Assembly: GCA_949126835.1 (NCBI GenBank)
Contig: CASBPS010000041.1
Span: 17,501-81,500, forward strand
Source: Anisus vortex
Lineage: Eukaryota > Mollusca > Gastropoda > Planorbidae
Direction of reading: 5' to 3'
DNA: 64,000 bases
The notes beneath the pieces were generated by a model, which had not been told where the DNA came from, searched no databases, and saw only the letters and a list, made by a program, of their open reading frames with translations. How positions within the stretch are numbered: the stretch's first letter is position 1; every line of letters starts with the position of its first letter. This document shows, piece by piece, positions 1-11,020 of this stretch. Made by a program: the position numbers and the translations under genes.

Positions 1-289
1 ACAAATCTGCTGTTTTACGGCCAAAAGAGAAGCCAAAACAACAAATCTGCTATTTAAGTCGTTGTAGGGCCAGAAAAAAAGCCAAGACTAGAAATCTGCT
101 ATTTACGTCGTTGTACGGTTTGTTTAGAAGCTAAAACCACAAATCTGCTTTTGTACAGCCAGTAGAGAAGCCAAAACCACAAATCTGCTTTTTTACGGCC
201 AACAGAGATTCCAAAACCACAAATCTGCAATTCAAGTCGTTGTTCGGCCAGTACAGAAGCCAAAACCAGAAATTTGCTTTTCAAGTCGT

Positions 290-304
290 TGTACGGGCAG
301 TACA
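290..304. other. Dyad symmetry inside a block A monomer
   Basis: The sequence is tgtac-gggca-gtaca, a 5-bp perfect inverted repeat around a 5-base loop. In most later monomers the right arm has changed to gtagag, gaacag or gaaaag, so the dyad is lost. It may be an ancestral feature of the monomer or chance. A 5-bp stem is weak evidence for function. Confidence 0.45.
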
Positions 305-1679
305 GAAGCGCTAATACAAAAAATCTGCTTGTCAAGTCGTTGTACGGTTTGTGGAAAAGCCAAAACCACAAATCTGCTGTTTTACGGCCAAAAGAGAAGC
401 TAAAACAACAAATCTGCTTTTCAAGTCGTTGTACGGCCAGAAAAGAAGCTAAAACTAGATATCTGCTGTTTTACGGCCAGAAAAAAAGCCAAAACCAGAA
501 ATCTGCTATTCACGTCGTTGTACGGTTTGTTTAGATACTAAAACCACAAATCTGCTTTCGTACGGCCAGTAGAGAAGCCAAAACCACAAATCTGCTTTTG
601 TACGGCCAGTAGAGAAGCCAAAATCACAAATCTGCTTTTTTACGGCCAACAGAGATTCTAAAACCACAAATCTGCAATTTAAGTCGTTGTTCGGCCAGTA
701 CAGAAGCCAAAACCAGAAATTTGCTTTTCAAGTCGTTGTACGGGCAGTACAGAAGGGCTAATACCACAAATCTGCTAGTCAAGTCGTTGTACGGTTTGTG
801 GAGAAGCCAAAACCACAAATCTGCTGTTTTACGGCCAAAAGAGAAGCTAAAACAACAAATCTGCTATTTAAGTCGTTGTAGGGCAAGAAAAAAAGCCAAG
901 ACTAGAAATCTGCTATTTACGTCGTTGTACGGTTTGTTAAGAAGCTAAAACCACAAATCTGCTTTTGTACGGCCAGTAGAGAAGCCAAAATCACAAATCT
1001 GCTTTTTTACGGCCAACAGAGATTCTAAAACCACAAATCTGCAATTCAAGTCGTTGTTCGGCCAGTACAGAAGCCAAAACCAGAAATTTGCTTTTCAAGT
1101 CGTTGTACGGGCAGTACAGAAGCGCTATTACCACAAATCTGCTAGTCAAGTCGTTGTACGGTTTGTGGAGAAGCCAAAACCACAAATCTGCTGTTTTACG
1201 GCCAAAAGAGAAGCTAAAACCACAAATCTGCTTTTCAAGTCGTTGTACGGCCAGAAAAGACGCCAAAACCAGAAATCTGCTGTTTTACGGCCAGTAGAGA
1301 AGCCAAAACCACAAATCTGCTTTTGTACGGCCAGTAGAGAAGCCAAAACCACAAATCTGCTGTTTTACGGCCAAAAGAGAAGATAAAACAACAAATCTGC
1401 TATTTAAGTCGTTGTAGGGCAAGAAAAAAAGCCAAGACTAGAAATCTGCTATTTACGTCATTGTACGGTTTGTTAAGAAGCTAAAACCACAAATCTGCTT
1501 TTGTACGGCCAGTAGAGAAGCCAAAACTACAAATCTGTTTTCGTACGGCCAGTAGAGAAGCCAAAACCACAAATCTGCTTTTTTACGGCCAACAGAGATT
1601 CTAAAACCACAAATCTGCAATTCAAGTCGTTGTTCGGCCAGTACAGTAGCCAAAACCAGAAATTTGCTTTTCAAGTCGT

Positions 1680-1694
1680 TGTACGGCCAGTACA
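1680..1694. other. Second dyad copy with ggcca loop
   Basis: This is the same inverted repeat as at 290-304 (tgtac/gtaca arms) but with the common ggcca loop. It shows that the dyad can coexist with the standard gtacggccag segment. Block A has several such gtacggccagtac or gtacgggcagtac monomers, and I did not see the form in blocks B-D. Confidence 0.45.
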
Positions 1695-3520
1695 GAAGCG
1701 CCAATACCACAGATTTGCTAGTCAAGTCGTTGTACGGTTTGTGGAGAAGCCAAAACCACAAATCTGCTGTTTTACGCCCAAAAGAGAAGCTAAAACCACA
1801 AATCTGCTTTTCAAGTCGTTGTACGGCCAGAAAAGAAGCTAAAACCAGAAATCTGCTGTTGTACGACCAGTAGAGAATCCAAAACCACAAATTTGCAGTT
1901 TTACGGCCAAAAGAGAAGCCAAAACCACAAATCTGCTGTTTTACGGCCAGAAAAAAAGCCAAAACCAGAAATCTGCTATTCACGTCGTTGTACGGTTTGT
2001 TTAGAAGCTAAAACCACAAATCTGCTTTCGTAAGGCCAGTAGAGAAGCCAAAACCACAAATCTGCTTTTGTACGGCCAGTAGAGAAGCCAAAACCACAAA
2101 TCTTCTTCTTTACGGCCAACAGAGATTCCAAAACCACAAATCTGGAATTCAAGTCGTTGTTCGGCCAATACAGAAGCCAAAACCAGAAATTTGCTTTTCA
2201 AGTCGTTGTACGGGCAGTACAGAAGCGCTAATACCACAAATCTTTTAGTCAAGTCGTTGTACGGTTTGTTTAGAGACTAAAACTACAAATCTGCTGTTTT
2301 ACGGCCAAAAGAGAAGCCAAAACAACAAATCTGCTATTTAAGTCGTTGTAGGGCCAGAAAAAAAGCCAAGACTAGAAATCTGCTATTTACGTCGTTGTAC
2401 GGTTTGTTTAGAAGCTAAAACCACAAATCTGCTTTTGTACAGCCAGTAGAGAAGCCAAAACCACAAATCTGCTTTTGTACGGCCAGTAGAGAAGCGCAAA
2501 TATCACATATCTGCTAGTCAAGTCGTTGTACGGTTTGTGGAGAAGCCAAAACCACAAATCTGCTGTTTTACGGCCAAAAGAGAAGCTAAAACCACAAATC
2601 TGCTTTTCAAGTCGTTGTACGGCCAGAAAAGAAGCCAAAACCAGAAATCTGCTGTTGTACGACCAGTAGAGAATCCAAAACCACAAATCTGCAGTATTAC
2701 GGCCAAAAGTGAAGCCAAAACCACAAATCTGCTGTTTTACGGCCAGAAAAAAAAGCCAAAACTAGAAATCTGCTATTTACGTCGTTGTACGGTTTGTTTA
2801 GAAGCTAAAACCACAAATCTGCTTTCGTACGGCCAGTAGAGAAAACAAAACCACAAATCTGCTTTTGTACGACCAGTAGAGAAGCCAAAATCACAAATCT
2901 GCTTTTTTACGGCCAACAGAGATTCCAAAACCACAAATCTGCAATTCAAGTCGTTGTTCGGCCAGTACAGAAGCCAAAACCAGAATTTTGCTTTTCAAGT
3001 CGTTGTACGGGCAGTACAGTAGCGCTAATACCACAAATCTGCTAGTCAAGTCGTTGTACGGTTTGTGGAGAAGCCAAAACCACAAATCTGTTGTTTTACG
3101 GCCAAAAGAGAAGCTAAAACCACAAATCTGCTTTTCAAGTCGTTGTACGGCCAGAAAAGCCAAAACCACAAATCTGCTGTTTTACGGCCAGTAGAGAAGC
3201 CAAAAGCACAAATCTGCTTTTGTACGGCCAGTAGAAAAGCCAAAACCACAAATCTGCTGTTTTACGGCCAAAAGAGAAGCCAAAACAACAAATCTGCTAT
3301 TTAAGTCGTTGTAGGGCCAAAAAAAAAGCCAAGACTAGAAATCTGCTATTTACGTCGTTGTACGGTTTGTTTAGAAGCTAAAACCACAAATCTGCTGTTT
3401 TACGGCCAAAAGAGAAGCTAAAACCACAAATCTGCTTTTCAAGTCGTTGTACGGCCAGAAAAGAAGCTAAAACCAGAAATCTGCTGTTGTACGACCAGTA
3501 GAGAATCCAAAACAACAAAT

Positions 3521-3541
3521 CTACTTTTGTACAAAAAGTAG
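3521..3541. other. Imperfect palindrome in a mutated short monomer
   Basis: The usual gtacggccagtagag is replaced by gtacaaaaagtagag. This creates 8-bp perfect inverted arms (ctactttt and aaaagtag) around a 5-base gtaca centre. I saw no second copy in the window. It is probably a private mutation cluster in one monomer. Confidence 0.5.
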
Positions 3542-3640
3542 AGAAGCCAAAACCACAAATCTGCTTTTTTACGGCCAACAGAGATTCCAAAACCACAAAT
3601 CTGCAATTCAAGTCGTTGTTCGGCCAGTACAGAAGCCAAA

Positions 3641-6280
3641 ACCAGAAATTTGCTTTTCAAGTCGTTGTACGGGCAGTACAGAAGCACCATTACCACAAAT
3701 CTGCTAGTCAAGTCGTTGTACGGTTTGTGGAGAAGCCAAAACATCAAATCTGCTTTTTAAGTCTTTGTACGGCCAGAAAAGAAGCCAAAACTAGAAATCT
3801 GCTATTCAAGTCGTTGTACGGTTTGTGGAGAAGCCAAAACAACAAATCTGCTTTTTAAGTCTTTGTACGGCCAGAAAAGAAGCCAAAACTAGAAATCTGC
3901 TATTCAAGTCGTTGTACGGTTTGTGGAGAGAGCCAAAACCATAAATCTGCTGTTTTACGGCAAGAAAAGAATCCAAAACAAGAAATCTGCTATTCAAGTC
4001 GTTGTACGGATTGTGGAAAAGCTACAACCACAAATCTGCTTTTGTACGGCCAGAAAAGGAGCCAAAGCCAGAAATCTGCTTTTGAAGTCGTTGTACGGTT
4101 TCTGGAGAAGCCAAAACCACAAATCTGCTTTTGTACGGCCAGTAGAGAAGCCAAAACCACAAATCTGCTGTATTACGGCGAAAAGAGAAGCCAAAACCAC
4201 AAAACTGCTATTCAAGTCGTTGTACGGCCAGAACAGAAGCACCATTACCACAAATCTGCTAGTCAAGTCGTTGTACGGTTTGTGGAGAAGCCAAAAGAAC
4301 AAATCTGCTTTTTAAGTCCTTGTACGGCCAGAAAAGAAGCCAAAACTAGAAATCTGCTATTCAAGTCGTTGTACGGTTTGTGGAGAGAGCCAAAACCATA
4401 AATCTGCTGTTTTACGGCCAGAAAAGAAGCCAAAACAAGAAATCTGCTATTCAAGTCGTTGTACGGATTGTGGAAAAGCTTAAACCAAAAATCTGCTTTT
4501 GTACGGCCAGAAAAGGAGCCAAAACCAGAAATCTGCTTTTCAAGTCGTTGTACGGTTTCTGGAGAAGCCAAAACCACAAATCTGCTTTTGTACGGCCAGT
4601 AGAGAAGCCAAAACCACAAATCTGCTGTATTACGGAGAAAAGAGAAGCCAAAACCACAAATCTGCTATTCAAGTCGTTGTACGGCCAGAACAGAAGCACC
4701 ATTACCACAAATCTGCTAGTCAAGTCGTTGTACGGTTTGTGGAGAAGCCAAAACAACAAATCTGCTTTTTAAGTCCTTGTACGGCCAGAAAAGAAGCCAA
4801 AACTAGAAATCTGCTATTCAAGTCGTTGTACGGTTTGTGGAGAGAGCCAAAACCATAAATCTGCTGCTTTACGGCAAAAAAAGAAGCCAAAACAAGAAAT
4901 CTGCTATTCAAGTCGTTGTACGGATTGTGGAAAAGCTAAAACCACAAATCTGCTTTTTTACGCTAGAAAAGGAGCCAAAACCAGAAATCTGCTTTTCAAG
5001 TCGTTGTACGGTTTCTGGAGAAGCCAAAACCTCAAATCTGCTTTTGTAGGTCCAGTAGAGAAGCCAAAACCACAAATCTGCTGTATTACGGAGAAAAGAG
5101 AAGCCAAAACCACAAATCTGCTATTCAAGTCGTTGTACGGCCAGAACAGAAGCACCATTACCACAAATCTGCTAGTCAAGTCGTTTTACGGTTTGTGGAG
5201 AAGCCAAAACAACAAATCTGCGTTTTAAGTCCTTGTACGGCCAGAAAAGAAGCCAAAACTAGAAATCTGCTATTCAAGTCGTTGTACGGATTGTGGAAAA
5301 ACCAAAACCACAAATCTGCTTTTGTACGGCCAGAAAAGGAGCCAAAACCAGAAATCTGCTTTTCAAGTCGTTGTACGGTTTCTGGAGAAGCCAAAACCAC
5401 AAATCTGCCTTTGTACGTCCAGTAGAGAAGCCAAAACCACAAATCTGCTGTATTAAGGCGAAAAGAAAAGCCAAAACCACAAATCTGCTATTCAAGTCGT
5501 TGTAAGGCCAGAACAGAAGCACCATTACCACAAATCTGCTAGTCAAGTCGTTGTACAATTTGTGGAGAAGCCAAAACAACAAATCTGCGTTTTAAGTCCT
5601 TGTACGGCCAGAAAAGAAGCCAAAACTAGAAATCTGCTATTCAAGTCGTTGTACGGATTGTGGAAAAGCCAAAACCACAAATCTGCTTTTGTACGGCCAG
5701 AAAAGGAGCCAAAACCAGAAATCTGCTTTTCAAGTCGTTGTACGGTTTCTGGAGAAGCAAAAACCACAAATCTGCTTTTGTACGGCCAGTAGAGAAGCCA
5801 AAACCACAAATCTGCTGTATTACGGCGAAAAGAGAAGCCAAAACAACAAATCTGCGTTTTAAGTCCTTGTACGGCGAGAAAAGAAGCCAAAACTAGAAAT
5901 CTGCTATTCAAGTCGTTGTACGGATTGTGGAAAAACCAAAACCACAAATCTGCTTTTGTACGGCCAGAAAAGGAGCCAAAACCAGAAATCTGCTTTTCAA
6001 GTCATTGTACGGTTTCTGGAGAAGCCAAAACCACAAATCTGCTGTTTTACGGTTAGAAAAAAAGCCAAAACAAGAAATCTGCTATTCAGAACGTTGTACG
6101 GATTGTGGAAAAGCCAAAACCACAAATCTGCTTTTGTACGGCCAGAAAAGGAGCCAAAACCAGAAATCTGCTTTTCAAGTCGTTGTACGGTTTCTGGAGA
6201 AGCCAAAACCACAAATCTGCTTTTGTACGTCCAGTAGAGAAGCCAAAACCACAAATCTGCTGTATTACGGAGAAAAGAGA
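3641..6280. repeat. Block B: decamers and shortened derivatives
   Basis: The position-7 landmark gcaccatta begins at 3684, 4239, 4696, 5152, 5519 and then 6331, giving steps of 555, 457, 456, 367 and 812. Two complete decamers lie head to tail at 4239-5151. The second is one base short because a monomer near 4962 reads ttacgctag instead of gtacggccag. The 367-bp step is an octamer in which position 9 is followed directly by position 2. This block is the first clearly ordered part of the array and has no gene. Confidence 0.85.
4239..5151. repeat. Two head-to-tail 457/456-bp decamers
   Basis: Landmark-to-landmark distances are 457 (4239-4695) and 456 (4696-5151). The order of monomer types matches the reference decamer at 7621-8077, including the 51-bp gcaccatta monomer and the 50-bp gagagagcc monomer. 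They differ from each other mainly by point changes and one single-base deletion. Confidence 0.85.
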
Positions 6281-7097
6281 AGCCAAAACCACAAATCTGC
6301 TATTCAAGTCGTTGTACGGCCAGAATAGAAGCACCATTACCACAAATCTGCTAGTCAAGTCGTTGTACGGTTTGTGGAGAAGCCAAAACTACAAATCTGC
6401 GTTTTAAGTCCTTGTACGGCCAGAAAAGAAGCCAAAACTAGAAATCTGCTATTGAAGTCGTTGTACGGATTGTGGAAAAACCAAAACCACAAATCTGCTG
6501 TTTTACGGCCAGAAAAGAAGCCAAAACAAGAAATCTGCTATTCAAGACGTTGTACGGATTGTGGAAAAGCCAAAACCACAAATCTGCTTTTGTACGGCCA
6601 GAAAAGGCGCCAAAACTAGAAATCTGCTATTCAAGTCGTTGTACGGATTGTGGAAACGCCAATACCACAAATCTGCTTTTGTACGGCCAGTAGAGAAGCC
6701 AAAACCACAAATCTGCTGTTTTACGGCCAGAAAAGAAGCCAAAACAAGAAATCTGCTTTTCAAGTCGTTGTACGGTTTCTGGAGAAGCCAAAACCACAAA
6801 TCTGCTTTTGTACGGCCAGTAGAGAAGCCAAAACCACAAATCTGCTGTATTACGGCAAAAAGAGAAGCCAAAACCACAAATCTGCTAGTCAAGTCGTTGT
6901 ACGGTTCGTGGAGAAGCCAAAACAGCAAATCTGCTTTTTAAGTCCTTGTACGGCCAGTAAAGAAGCCAAAACTAGAAATCTGCTATTCAAGTCGTTGTAC
7001 GGTTTGTGGAGAGAGCCAAAACCATAAATCTGCTGTTTTACGGCCAAAAGAGAAGCCAAAACCATAAATCTGCTGTGTTACGGCCAAAAGAGAAGCT

Positions 7098-7105
7098 AAA
7101 AAAAA
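7098..7105. repeat. Poly(A) monomer landmark (8 A here)
   Basis: One monomer type reads aagct, then a run of A, then caaatc and a run of T before caagtcg and tgtatgg. A-runs start at 7098 (8), 9468 (8), 11838 (9), 17132 (8), 22098 (8), 28260 (7), 30623 (7), 33462 (9), 39031 (7), 43504 (7), 46191 (7), 49079 (8) and 50676 (8), run length in brackets. The homologous monomers near 26340, 37112, 41585, 57798 and 63006 read ctaaaaccacaaatcctc, with no expanded run. The length changes account for one-base offsets between long duplicates. Confidence 0.9.
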
Positions 7106-7749
7106 CAAATCTTTTTTTCAAGTCGTTGTATGGCCAGAAAAGGAGCCAAAACAAGAAATCTGCTATTCAAGTCGTTGTACGGACTGTGGAAAAGCCAAAA
7201 CCACAAATCTGCTTTTGTACGGCCAGAAAAGGAGCCAAAACCAGAAATCTGCTTTTCAAGTCGTTCTACGGTTTCTGGAGAAGCCAAAACCACAAATCTG
7301 CTGTTTTACGGCCAGAAAAGAAGCCAAAACAAGAAATCTGCTATTCAAGTCGTTGTACGGATTGTGGAAAATCTAAAACCACAAATCTGCTTTTGTACGG
7401 CCAGAAAAAGAGCCAAAACCACAAATCTGCTATTCAAGTCGTTGTACGGCCAGAACAGAAGCACCATTACCACAAATCTGCTAGTCAAGTCGTTGTACGG
7501 TTTGTGGAGAAGCCAAAACAACAAATCTGCTTTTTAAGTCCTTGTACGGCCAGAAAAGAAGCCAAAACTAAAATCTGCTATTCAAGTCGTTGTACGGTTT
7601 GTGGAGAGAGCCAAAACCATAAATCTGCTGTTTTACGGCCAGAAAAGAAGCCAAAACAAGAAATCTGCTATTCAAGTCGTTGTACGGATTGTGGAAAAGC
7701 TAAAACCAAAAATCTGCTTTTGTACGGCCAGAAAAGGAGCCAAAACCAG

Positions 7750-7798
7750 AAATCTGCTTTTCAAGTCGTTGTACGGTTTCTGGAGAAGCCAAAACCAC
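7750..7798. repeat. Representative 49-bp long monomer (position 4)
   Basis: It contains the 9-bp caagtcgtt box between the ctttt run and gtacgg, and the ggtttctggag tail typical of long monomers. Positions 2, 4, 8 and 10 share the ggttt/ggatt-type tail. Positions 7 and 9 carry the box but keep the ggccag tail of short monomers, so box and tail are separable modules. Confidence 0.92.
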
Positions 7799-7838
7799 AA
7801 ATCTGCTTTTGTACGGCCAGTAGAGAAGCCAAAACCAC
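7799..7838. repeat. Representative 40-bp short monomer (position 5)
   Basis: It runs from the aaatctgc core through ttttgtacggccagtagag to the ccaaaaccac A-tract. It lacks the 9-bp box. Two other short types differ in the middle: tttacggccagaaaag (position 1) and tattacggcgaaaag (position 6). Confidence 0.92.
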
Positions 7839-7878
7839 AAATCTGCTGTATTACGGCGAAAAGAGAAGCCGAAACCAC

Positions 7879-7929
7879 AAATCTGCTATTCAAGTCGTTG
7901 TACGGCCAGAACAGAAGCACCATTACCAC
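7879..7929. repeat. 51-bp landmark monomer (position 7)
   Basis: The usual gaagccaaaaccac becomes gaagcaccattaccac, giving 51 instead of 49 bases and shifting the reading phase relative to other monomers. It occurs about once per higher-order unit and was used to measure unit lengths. From 24.7 kb on, a gcagcatta sub-variant appears alongside gcaccatta. Confidence 0.92.
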
Positions 7930-8027
7930 AAATCTGCTAGTCAAGTCGTTGTACGGTTTGTGGAGAAGCCAAAACAACAAATCTGCTTTTTAAGTCCTTG
8001 TACGGCCAGAAAAGAAGCCAAAACTAG

Positions 8028-8077
8028 AAATCTGCTATTCAAGTCGTTGTACGGTTTGTGGAGAGAGCCAAAACCAT
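8028..8077. repeat. 50-bp monomer (position 10)
   Basis: One extra base in ggagagagcc and a following aaccataaatc distinguish this monomer. It recurs wherever the decamer is intact (for example near 4388, 10435, 12793, 15724, 21019 and 23062) and is missing from the 367- and 358-bp derivative units. Confidence 0.88.
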
Positions 8078-8650
8078 AAATCTGCTGCTTTACGGCCAGA
8101 AAAGAAGCCAAAACAAGAAATCTGCTATTCAAGTCGTTGTACGGATTGTGGAAAAGCTAAAACCACAAATCTGCTTTTGTGCGGCCAGAATAGGAGCCAA
8201 AACCAGAAATCTGCTTTTCAAGTCGTTGTACGGTTTCTGGAGAAGCCAAAACCACAAATCTGCTTTTGTACGTCCAGTAGAGAAGCCAAAACCACAAATC
8301 TGCTGTATTACGGAGAAAAGAGAAGCCAAAACCACAAATCTGCTATTGAAGTCGTTGTACGGCCAGAACAGAAGCACCATTACCACAAATCTGCTAGTCA
8401 AGTCGTTGTACGGTTTGTGGAGAAGCCAAAACAACAAATCTGCGTTTTAAGTCCTTGTACGGCCAGAAAAGAAGCCAAAACTAGAAATCTGCTATTCAAG
8501 TCGTTGTACGGATTGTGGAAAAACCAAAACCACAAATCTGCATTTGTACGGCCAGAAAAGGAGCCAAAACCAGAAATCTGCTTTTCAAGTCGTTGTACAG
8601 TTTCTGGAGAAGCCAAAACCACAAATCTGCTGTTTCACGGCCAGAAAAGA

Positions 8651-11020
8651 AGCCAAAACCACAAATCTGCTATTCAAGTCGTTGTACGGCCAGAACAGAA
8701 GCACCATTACCACAAATCTGCTAGTCAAGTCGTTGTACGGTTTGTGGAGAAGCCAAAACAACAAATCTGCGTTTTAAGTCCTTGTACGGCCAGAAAAGAA
8801 GCCAAAACTAGAAATCTGCTATTCAAGTCGTTGTACGGATTGTGGAAAAACCAAAACCACAAATCTGCTGTTTTACGGCCAGAAAAGAAGCCAAAACAAG
8901 AAATCTGCTATTCAAGACGTTGTACGGATTGTGGAAAAGCCAAAACCACAAATCTGCTTTTGTACGGCCAGAAAAGGCGCCAAAACTAGAAATCTGCTAT
9001 TCAAGTCGTTGTACGGATTGTGGAAACGCCAATACCACAAATCTGCTTTTGTACGGCCAGTAGAGAAGCCAAAACCACAAATCTGCTGTTTTACGGCCAG
9101 AAAAGAAGCCAAAACAAGAAATCTGCTTTTCAAGTCGTTGTACGGTTTCTGGAGAAGCCAAAACCACAAATCTGCTTTTGTACGGCCAGTAGAGAAGCCA
9201 AAACCACAAATCTGCTGTATTACGGCAAAAAGAGAAGCCAAAACCACAAATCTGCTAGTCAAGTCGTTGTACGGTTCGTGGAGAAGCCAAAACAGCAAAT
9301 CTGCTTTTTAAGTCCTTGTACGGCCAGTAAAGAAGCCAAAACTAGAAATCTGCTATTCAAGTCGTTGTACGGTTTGTGGAGAGAGCCAAAACCATAAATC
9401 TGCTGTTTTACGGCCAAAAGAGAAGCCAAAACCATAAATCTGCTGTGTTACGGCCAAAAGAGAAGCTAAAAAAAACAAATCTTTTTTTCAAGTCGTTGTA
9501 TGGCCAGAAAAGGAGCCAAAACAAGAAATCTGCTATTCAAGTCGTTGTACGGACTGTGGAAAAGCCAAAACCACAAATCTGCTTTTGTACGGCCAGAAAA
9601 GGAGCCAAAACCAGAAATCTGCTTTTCAAGTCGTTGTACGGTTTCTGGAGAAGCCAAAACCACAAATCTGCTGTTTTACGGCCAGAAAAGAAGCCAAAAC
9701 AAGAAATCTGCTATTCAAGTCGTTGTACGGATTGTGGAAAATCTAAAACCACAAATCTGCTTTTGTACGGCCAGAAAAGGAGCCAAAACCACAAATCTGC
9801 TATTCAAGTCGTTGTACGGCCAGAACAGAAGCACCATTACCACAAATCTGCTAGTCAAGTCGTTGTACGGTTTGTGGAGAAGCCAAAACAACAAATCTGC
9901 TTTTTAAGTCCTTGTACGGCCAGAAAAGAAGCCAAAACTAAAATCTGCTATTCAAGTCGTTGTACGGTTTGTGGAGAGAGCCAAAACCATAAATCTGCTG
10001 TTTTACGGCCAGAAAAGAAGCCAAAACAAGAAATCTGCTATTCAAGTCGTTGTACGGATTGTGGAAAAGCTAAAACCAAAAATCTGCTTTTGTACGGCCA
10101 GAAAAGGAGCCAAAACCAGAAATCTGCTTTTCAAGTCGTTGTACGGTTTCTGGAGAAGCCAAAACCACAAATCTGCTTTTGTACGGCCAGTAGAGAAGCC
10201 AAAACCACAAATCTGCTGTATTACGGCGAAAAGAGAAGCCAAAACCACAAATCTGCTATTCAAGTCGTTGTACGGCCAGAACAGAAGCACCATTACCACA
10301 AATCTGCTAGTCAAGTCGTTGTACGGTTTGTGGAGAAGCCAAAACAACAAACCCTGTTTTTAAGTCCTTGTACGGCCAGAAAAGAAGCCAAAACTAGAAA
10401 TCTGCTATTCAAGTCGTTGTACGGTTTGTGGAGAGAGCCAAAACCATAAATCTGCTGCTTTACGGCCAGAAAAGAAGCCAAAACAAGAAATCTGCTATTC
10501 AAGTCGTTGTACGGATTGTGGAAAAGCTAAAACCACAAATCTGCTTTTGTGCGGCCAGAAAAGGAGCCAAAACCAGAAATCTGCTTTTCAAGTCGTTGTA
10601 CGGTTTCTGGAGAAGCCAAAACCACAAATCTGCTTTTGTACGTCCAGTAGAGAAGCCAAAACCACAAATCTGCTGTATTACGGAGAAAAGAGAAGCCAAA
10701 ACCACAAATCTGCTATTCAAGTCGTTGTACGGCCAGAACAGAAGCACCATTACCACAAATCTGCTAGTCAAGTCGTTGTACGGTTTGTGGAGAAGCCAAA
10801 ACAACAAATCTGCGTTTTAAGTCCTTGTACGGCCAGAAAAGAAGCCAAAACTAGAAATCTGCTATTTAAGTCGTTGTACGGATTGTGGAAAAACCAAAAC
10901 CACAAATCTGCATTTGTACGGCCAGAAAAGGAGCCAAAACCAGAAATCTGCTTTTCAAGTCGTTGTACAGTTTCTGGAGAAGCCAAAACCACAAATCTGC
11001 TGTTTCACGGCCAGAAAAGA
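8651..11020. repeat. 2370-bp higher-order unit, copy 2
   Basis: The offset to copy 1 and to copy 3 is 2370 along the whole length. A private change near 10351 (aaaccctg instead of aaatctgc) and a cacacatc near 11083 mark this copy. The segment from about 9556 onward also forms the start of the 5293-bp supra-unit. Confidence 0.87.

Larger units (their letters stand above)
1..3640. repeat. Block A: irregular, divergent satellite segment
   Basis: This part uses monomer variants not seen again later, notably ggccaacagagatt followed by a gttgttcggcca monomer and an aaatttgc core. The tgttcgg landmark starts at 241, 688, 1055, 1631, 2158, 2955 and 3617, giving spacings of 447, 367, 576, 527, 797 and 662. 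There is therefore no constant higher-order period. Many monomers read gccaagactag or ctatttacgtcg, which are rare or absent downstream. Odd-length monomers occur, such as the one near 3155 that lacks three bases of the usual gaaaagaagcc. It holds no gene. It is best read as an older or less homogenised part of the array, possibly close to its edge. Confidence 0.85.
7621..8077. repeat. Reference 457-bp decamer
   Basis: Core starts are 7621, 7661, 7710, 7750, 7799, 7839, 7879, 7930, 7979 and 8028, and the next unit begins at 8078. Lengths are therefore 40, 49, 40, 49, 40, 40, 51, 49, 49 and 50, summing to 457. Diagnostic features by position: 2 has ggattgtggaaaagc; 4 has ggtttctggagaag; 5 has ggccagtagagaag; 6 has tattacggcg; 7 has gaagcaccattacc; 8 starts ctagtcaag; 9 has tttttaagtccttg; 10 has ggagagagcc. 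I use these positions throughout. Confidence 0.95.
6281..8650. repeat. 2370-bp higher-order unit, copy 1
   Basis: An offset of exactly 2370 links landmarks in this segment to the next: gcaccatta at 6331 to 8701, and the poly(A) monomer at 7098 to 9468. Landmark steps inside are 1130, 456, 457 and 327, which sum to 2370. That is roughly 52 monomers including one complete decamer (7621-8077). The match to copy 2 breaks upstream of 6281, where tattacggagaaaag faces tttcacggccagaaaag. Differences from copy 2 are scattered single bases. Confidence 0.85.

Noticed and set aside
1..3640. Giant repetitive secretory-protein gene (Balbiani-ring-like)
   Set aside because: Stops occur in every frame within a few hundred codons, single-base indels are common, and higher-order lengths are not multiples of three.
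7680..7700. CENP-B-box-like string tcgttgtacgg in long monomers
   Set aside because: The known box needs TTCG, four bases, A, two bases, then CGGG. Here the two bases between A and CGG are missing, TTCG is GTCG, and the third G of CGGG is absent.
7780..7800. Possible Cys motifs (SRCTDCGK-type) suggesting zinc-binding protein repeats
   Set aside because: They derive from the caagtcgttgtacgg segment in one of three frames and appear wherever long monomers occur. There is no conserved spacing independent of the DNA repeat.
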